Assembly (NCBI GenBank): GCA_900556405.1
Contig: USPB01000064.1
Span: forward strand, 1 to 9,837
From: an uncultured Actinomyces sp.
GTDB lineage: Bacteria > Actinomycetota > Actinomycetes > Actinomycetales > Actinomycetaceae
Direction: 5' to 3'
DNA: 9,837 nucleotides
Positions 6,660 to 9,837 of the stretch are shown piece by piece (position 1 is the first letter of the stretch; each line of letters starts with the position of its first letter). The translations under genes and the position numbers were made by a program. The notes below the pieces were generated by a model, which saw only the letters and a list, made by a program, of their open reading frames with translations, was not told where the DNA came from and did not search any database.

Positions 6660-8087
6660 ATGTCGCAGTCCGAAACACACGTCTCCCTGTGGGGTGGCCG
6701 TTTTTCTGGAGGTCCTTCGCAGGCGCTTGCTGCGTTGAGCGTGTCGACGCATTTCGACTTCCGCCTGGCGCACGTCGATATCGCAGGTTCGCACGCGCAT
6801 GCTGACGAGCTGCATCGCGTTGGGCTGCTGACTGACCAGGAATGCGCCGACATGCACGATGCTTTGGCTCGCCTTGATGCCGACGTCGCTTCGGGCGCCT
6901 TCGTGCCATCTGTTGACGACGAGGATGTGCATACGGCGTTGGAGCGTGGCTTGATGGAGCGCGCTGGGGCCACGCTGGGAGGCAAGCTGCGAGCCGGCCG
7001 TTCCCGTAACGACCAAATTGCAACGCTGATTCGCGTGTACCTGCGCGAGGAGGCCCGTCACCTGGCGGGTCGCGTCCTGGATATCGCGCAGGCTTTGCTC
7101 AGCCAGGCGGTGCGCGCCGGAGACGCTGTCATGCCGGGGCGCACCCACATGCAGCATGCGCAGCCGGTGCTCGTCGCGCACCATCTGATGGCGCACGTGT
7201 GGCCGCTCCTGCGTGACGTTGCGCGTCTGCGTGACTGGGACAAGCGTGCCGCGATCTCTCCGTATGGATCCGGTGCCCTGGCCGGTAATACGCTCGGCAT
7301 GGATCCCCGCCGGATTGCTGCCGCTCTTGGCTTTGCTGATTCCGTTGAAAACTCGATCGACGGTACTGCCTCGCGTGATGTTGTCGCCGAGTTTGCCTTC
7401 GTGTGCGTTCAGATCGGTATCAACATTTCGCGTCTGTGCGAGGAGATCGTCATCTGGAATACGAAGGAGTTCGGCTACGTGACGCTGGACGACTCGTACT
7501 CCACGGGTTCGTCGATCATGCCGCAGAAGAAGAATCCCGATGTCGCGGAGCTTGCTCGCGGTAAGGCTGGTCGGCTCATTGGTGATCTGACTGGCTTGCT
7601 CGCGGTTCTGAAGGGTATTCCGCTCGCGTACGATCGTGATCTCCAGGAGGACAAGGAGCCGGTGTTCGACCAGATCGACACCCTCGACGTTCTGTGTCCC
7701 GCCGTCGCCGGCATGATCGAAACGATGACCATTCATCTGGAGCGCCTCGAGGAACTGGCGCCCCAGGGCTTCTCGCTTGCTACCGACATCGCAGAGTGGC
7801 TCGTCAAGCAGGGGGTGCCCTTCCGTGATGCGCACGAGATTTCCGGTGCGTGCGTGCGGCTGGCCGAGGCCAGGGGAGTGGAGCTCGCCGACCTGACCGA
7901 CGAGGAGCTCGCCCAGGCCTCGTCGTTCCTGACCCCCGAGGTGCGCTCCGTGCTCACCGTCGAAGGTTCCGTGGGTGCGCGCCTGGGCCGCGGTGGTACT
8001 GCCCCGCAGCGGGTACGCGAGCAGATCGCCGAGGCCGAGGCTGGCCTCGCTGACGCGCGCACGTGGGCGGCCTCGGCGCTTCGTTAA
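6660..8087 (+). CDS. argH: Argininosuccinate lyase
   Basis: Cytosolic tetrameric enzyme that splits argininosuccinate into arginine and fumarate, the last step of arginine synthesis. At 475 residues it fits the family (about 460-480). Motifs: the N-terminal WGGRF (11-15), SRNDQ (115-119), GRTHMQHAQP (160-169) with the conserved His 163, and the fumarase/lyase superfamily signature GSSIMPQKKNP (283-293) with the catalytic serine in a mobile loop. The ATG is preceded by a strong AGGAGGA (6648-6654) at 5 bases, unlike the leaderless gene before it. The 43-base gap upstream contains no terminator; a TATTCT at 6608-6613 is a possible weak -10 without a -35. Expression may therefore depend on the Wzy_C gene transcript. 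Confidence 0.97.
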   Translation: MSQSETHVSLWGGRFSGGPSQALAALSVSTHFDFRLAHVDIAGSHAHADELHRVGLLTDQECADMHDALARLDADVASGAFVPSVDDEDVHTALERGLMERAGATLGGKLRAGRSRNDQIATLIRVYLREEARHLAGRVLDIAQALLSQAVRAGDAVMPGRTHMQHAQPVLVAHHLMAHVWPLLRDVARLRDWDKRAAISPYGSGALAGNTLGMDPRRIAAALGFADSVENSIDGTASRDVVAEFAFVCVQIGINISRLCEEIVIWNTKEFGYVTLDDSYSTGSSIMPQKKNPDVAELARGKAGRLIGDLTGLLAVLKGIPLAYDRDLQEDKEPVFDQIDTLDVLCPAVAGMIETMTIHLERLEELAPQGFSLATDIAEWLVKQGVPFRDAHEISGACVRLAEARGVELADLTDEELAQASSFLTPEVRSVLTVEGSVGARLGRGGTAPQRVREQIAEAEAGLADARTWAASALR

Positions 8088-8113
8088 CACCCCTACTCGC
8101 AAGCCGATACACT
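8084..8113 (+). promoter_or_regulatory. tyrS promoter
   Basis: TTAACA (8084-8089) and TACACT (8108-8113) form a -35/-10 pair with an 18-base spacer; the -35 box overlaps the argH stop codon. Transcription would start near 8120, giving a 5' leader of about 38 bases, too short for a T-box riboswitch. Confidence 0.6.
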
Positions 8114-8157
8114 AAGACGGTATTCACCCGTCGAATCCGCAAGGAAGGACAACTTTC

Positions 8158-9420
8158 GTGACAGATATCCTGGACGAACTGCAGTGGCGTGGGCTGCTCG
8201 CTCAGCACACCGATCTCGAGGCGCTTCGTGAGCACCTGGCCGCCGGACCTGTCACCTTCTATTGCGGCTATGACCCGACTGCCCCTTCCCTTCATCACGG
8301 CCACCTCGTGCAGCTGATCGTCATGCGCCACCTGCAGCTCGCTGGCCATCGGCCGCTCGCACTCGTGGGCGGTGCGACTGGGCAGATCGGCGACCCGCGC
8401 CAGAGCGGCGAACGCCAGCTCCAGTCGACCGAGGTCGTCAAGGGATGGGCGGACCGCCTGCGTTCGCAGATCTCTCGCTTCCTTGATTTTGAGGGACCCG
8501 CAGCTGCGACGATGGTAAACAACCTGGACTGGACCCAGGAGATGAGCGCCATCGATCTGCTGCGCACGATCGGCAAGTACTTCCGTGTGGGCACGATGCT
8601 CAACAAGGACATCGTCGCGCGTCGCATCGCATCGGACGAGGGCATCTCCTACACGGAGTTCTCCTACCAGGTGCTCCAGGCCAACGACTTCCTTGAGCTC
8701 TACCGCCGCCACGGGTGCACGCTTGAGACCGGCGGAAACGACCAGTGGGGCAACATGGTCGGCGGTGTCGACCTGATCCGTAAGGTTGAGGGCGTTGACA
8801 CCCATGTCATGACGACCCCGATCATCACGAAGGCGGACGGCACGAAGTTCGGTAAGTCCGAGGGTGGCGCCATCTGGCTCGACCCGGAGATGATGACCCC
8901 ATACGCCTTCTACCAGTTCTGGCTCCAGGTCGCGGACGATGATGTCGTGCGCTTCCTGAAGATCTTTACGTTTAAGTCGCGTGAGGAGATCGAGGCGCTG
9001 GCTGTTGAGGTCGCTGAGCGCCCCCACCAGCGCGCTGCACAGAAGGCCCTCGCCGCCTCGGTCACCGAGCTTGTGCACGGCAGTGAGCAGCTTCAGCGCG
9101 TTCTGGCGGCGACCGATGCCCTCTGGGGTGGCGGTGACATCCGGGATCTGGACGAGGCTACCCTGGCAGCTGCGACTGCCGACCTTCCGCGCGCGTCGGT
9201 CACCATCGGTGAATCCACCGTGGCCGATGCTCTCGTTGCTCTCGGCTTCGAGAAGGGGAAGACGGCCGCTCGCCGCACGATCTCGTCCGGTGGTGCCTCC
9301 ATCAACAACGTGAAGGTGGAGGATCCCGAGGCTGTTCTACGTGAGGAGGACGTGCTTGCGGGTGGATTGGCTCTCATTCGCAAGGGCCGCAAGAATCTCG
9401 CTGTGCTCGAACTGAGCTAA
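8158..9420 (+). CDS. tyrS: Tyrosyl-tRNA synthetase
   Basis: Cytosolic class I enzyme that activates tyrosine with ATP and charges tRNA-Tyr; homodimer. The 420 residues match bacterial TyrRS. The N-terminal Rossmann domain has YCGYDPTAPSLHHGHL (35-50), where HHGH is the HIGH motif, then GGATGQIGDP (71-80), the tyrosine-recognition segment GGNDQWGN (192-199) and the KMSKS loop as KFGKS (230-234), the usual TyrRS variant. The C-terminal S4 RNA-binding domain runs from about 354 (KTAARRTISSGGASINN) to the end. The start is GTG at 8158 with AAGGAAGGA (8141-8149) 8 bases before it. The gene has its own promoter and terminator and lies directly before an rRNA operon. Confidence 0.97.
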   Translation: MTDILDELQWRGLLAQHTDLEALREHLAAGPVTFYCGYDPTAPSLHHGHLVQLIVMRHLQLAGHRPLALVGGATGQIGDPRQSGERQLQSTEVVKGWADRLRSQISRFLDFEGPAAATMVNNLDWTQEMSAIDLLRTIGKYFRVGTMLNKDIVARRIASDEGISYTEFSYQVLQANDFLELYRRHGCTLETGGNDQWGNMVGGVDLIRKVEGVDTHVMTTPIITKADGTKFGKSEGGAIWLDPEMMTPYAFYQFWLQVADDDVVRFLKIFTFKSREEIEALAVEVAERPHQRAAQKALAASVTELVHGSEQLQRVLAATDALWGGGDIRDLDEATLAAATADLPRASVTIGESTVADALVALGFEKGKTAARRTISSGGASINNVKVEDPEAVLREEDVLAGGLALIRKGRKNLAVLELS

Positions 9421-9433
9421 CGCTTCCGTAGAG

Positions 9434-9467
9434 GAGGGCGTCCGATGAGAATCGGGCGCCCTCTTTT
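9434..9467 (+). terminator. Intrinsic terminator after tyrS
   Basis: A 13-bp stem with one U-G pair (9434-9446 with 9451-9463), closed by the tetraloop GAGA (GNRA type) and followed by TTTT. It starts 13 bases after the tyrS stop and separates tyrS transcription from the rRNA promoter. Confidence 0.92.
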
Positions 9468-9520
9468 CGTTGTGTTTGTTGGGTTTGTGTGGTGTGTGGT
9501 GGGGGTCATAGTGTTTTGGT

Positions 9521-9549
9521 TTGACTTTGGGTGTGGGGGTGAGTAGATT
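9521..9549 (+). promoter_or_regulatory. rRNA operon promoter
   Basis: TTGACT (9521-9526) and TAGATT (9544-9549) with an ideal 17-base spacer make a strong sigma-70-type promoter. The predicted start is near 9556, about 220 bases before the mature 16S end. No second promoter of similar quality is seen in the leader. Confidence 0.8.
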
Positions 9550-9645
9550 ATTCACCTGTCGCCGCGAGCTTGTGAGTGAGTTTGTGGTGGTGGTTCACTG
9601 CTTTGGTGGCTGGGTTTTGTGGCTTGGTTGCTGGGGTGTGTGGGT

Positions 9646-9673
9646 GTTGTTTGTGAACTCGATAGTGTGTTTG
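9646..9673 (+). promoter_or_regulatory. Conserved actinobacterial rRNA leader element (antitermination region)
   Basis: The block GTTGTTTGTGAACTCGATAG and its continuation to 9673 differ, as I recall the mycobacterial rrn leader, at only two positions from that sequence (GAGAACTCAATAG there). In mycobacteria this block lies in the boxB-boxA-boxC antitermination region of the pre-rRNA leader. It includes TAGTGT, which looks like a -10 box but is part of the conserved element. Confidence 0.65.
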
Positions 9674-9755
9674 TTTGTTTTTTATGCCTGTTTTTTGTTT
9701 TTGAGTGTTTTTGGTTGGGATTGCTGGCTGGCCTTGTTTGGTTGGTTGGTTTTTC

Positions 9756-9767
9756 TGGGCTTTAACG
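9756..9767 (+). promoter_or_regulatory. boxA-like motif just before 16S
   Basis: TGGGCTTTAACG matches 9 of 12 positions of the E. coli boxA (TGCTCTTTAACA), the NusB-S10 binding site in rRNA leaders. It lies only some 8 bases before the mature 16S end, closer than usual, so it may be a chance match in T-rich sequence. Confidence 0.3.
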
Positions 9768-9774
9768 TTTTTGT

Positions 9775-9837
9775 TTTTGTTCGGAGAGTTTGATCCTGGC
9801 TCAGGACGAACGCTGGCGGCGTGCTTAACACATGCAA
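9775..9837 (+). rRNA. 16S ribosomal RNA, 5' end (partial)
   Basis: The universal 16S 5' sequence AGAGTTTGATCCTGGCTCAG is at 9785-9804, followed by the typical actinobacterial GACGAACGCTGGCGGCGTGC and CTTAACACATGCAA. The mature 5' end is placed at TTTTGTTCGGAGAG (9775) by comparison with other actinobacterial 16S genes and may be off by a few bases. The gene is cut by the window edge. Confidence 0.97.

Larger units (their letters stand above)
9556..9774 (+). other. Pre-16S rRNA leader, GT-rich
   Basis: A non-coding leader between the promoter and the 16S gene. By hand count the last 180 bases (9601-9780) contain only 9 A and 15 C, so about 87% of the + strand is G or T, which leaves the nascent RNA almost unable to form Watson-Crick structure by itself. 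The leader would be removed by RNase III after pairing with sequence downstream of 16S, which is outside the window. An open reading frame crosses it, but it runs through the promoter and into 16S, so it is not a gene. Confidence 0.75.

Noticed and set aside
6534..8102. Long antisense open frame (over 500 codons) across argH
   Set aside because: Same codon-bias artefact; argH on the + strand shows all catalytic motifs, and the antisense protein is low-complexity, rich in Arg, His and Gln.
7954..9078. Antisense open frame across the end of argH and most of tyrS
   Set aside because: It crosses two real genes and a promoter on the other strand and has no family features.
9663..9668. TAGTGT as the -10 of a second rRNA promoter
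   Set aside because: No -35 box at the right distance, and the bases belong to a leader block conserved with mycobacteria.
9521..9793. Open frame of 90 codons before 16S, hydrophobic product
   Set aside because: It begins in the -35 box of the rRNA promoter and runs into 16S rRNA; the Val/Phe/Leu/Trp-rich product simply reflects GT-rich DNA.

Overview
The window looks like chromosomal DNA from a high-GC Gram-positive (actinobacterium), most likely a host-associated member of the Actinomycetaceae (Actinomyces/Schaalia-like). The reasons are the order pheS-pheT ... argR-argG-argH-tyrS, which is typical of Actinobacteria, the GC-rich third positions, an actinobacterial rRNA leader block, and a 16S 5' end with the common actinobacterial sequence. 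The genus is an inference; nothing in the window proves it.

Layout, all on the + strand: the last codons of pheS (1-43); pheT (45-2693); a long hairpin (2709-2775); a short HemG-like flavodoxin gene (2795-3283) ending in a strong intrinsic terminator (3295-3338); argR (3363-3878); argG (3941-5161) with a terminator (5211-5244); a multi-pass membrane protein of the O-antigen ligase/polymerase (Wzy_C) type (5261-6616); argH (6660-8087); tyrS (8158-9420) with its own promoter and a terminator (9434-9467); then a 354-base non-coding stretch holding the rRNA promoter and GT-rich leader, and the first 63 or so bases of a 16S rRNA gene running off the end.

How it works together: PheS/PheT and TyrRS charge tRNA-Phe and tRNA-Tyr. 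ArgG and ArgH convert citrulline plus aspartate to arginine and fumarate, and ArgR is the arginine-sensing repressor. In many actinobacteria argC-J-B-D-F lie between pheT and argR. Here that block is missing and only a flavodoxin gene stands there, so the local cluster supports citrulline-to-arginine conversion but not ornithine synthesis. A surface-polysaccharide membrane enzyme separates argG from argH.

The most notable regulatory pattern is that three genes (flavodoxin, argR and the Wzy_C gene) have no Shine-Dalgarno sequence. Each instead has a TANNNT -10 box 6 or 7 bases before its ATG, as expected for leaderless mRNAs, and each such promoter sits on or beside the hairpin that ends the gene before it. 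The argR promoter also lies inside a perfect 10-10-10 inverted repeat, a good candidate for the ArgR autoregulatory operator. No mobile elements, CRISPR arrays or clear novel defence-type systems are visible.
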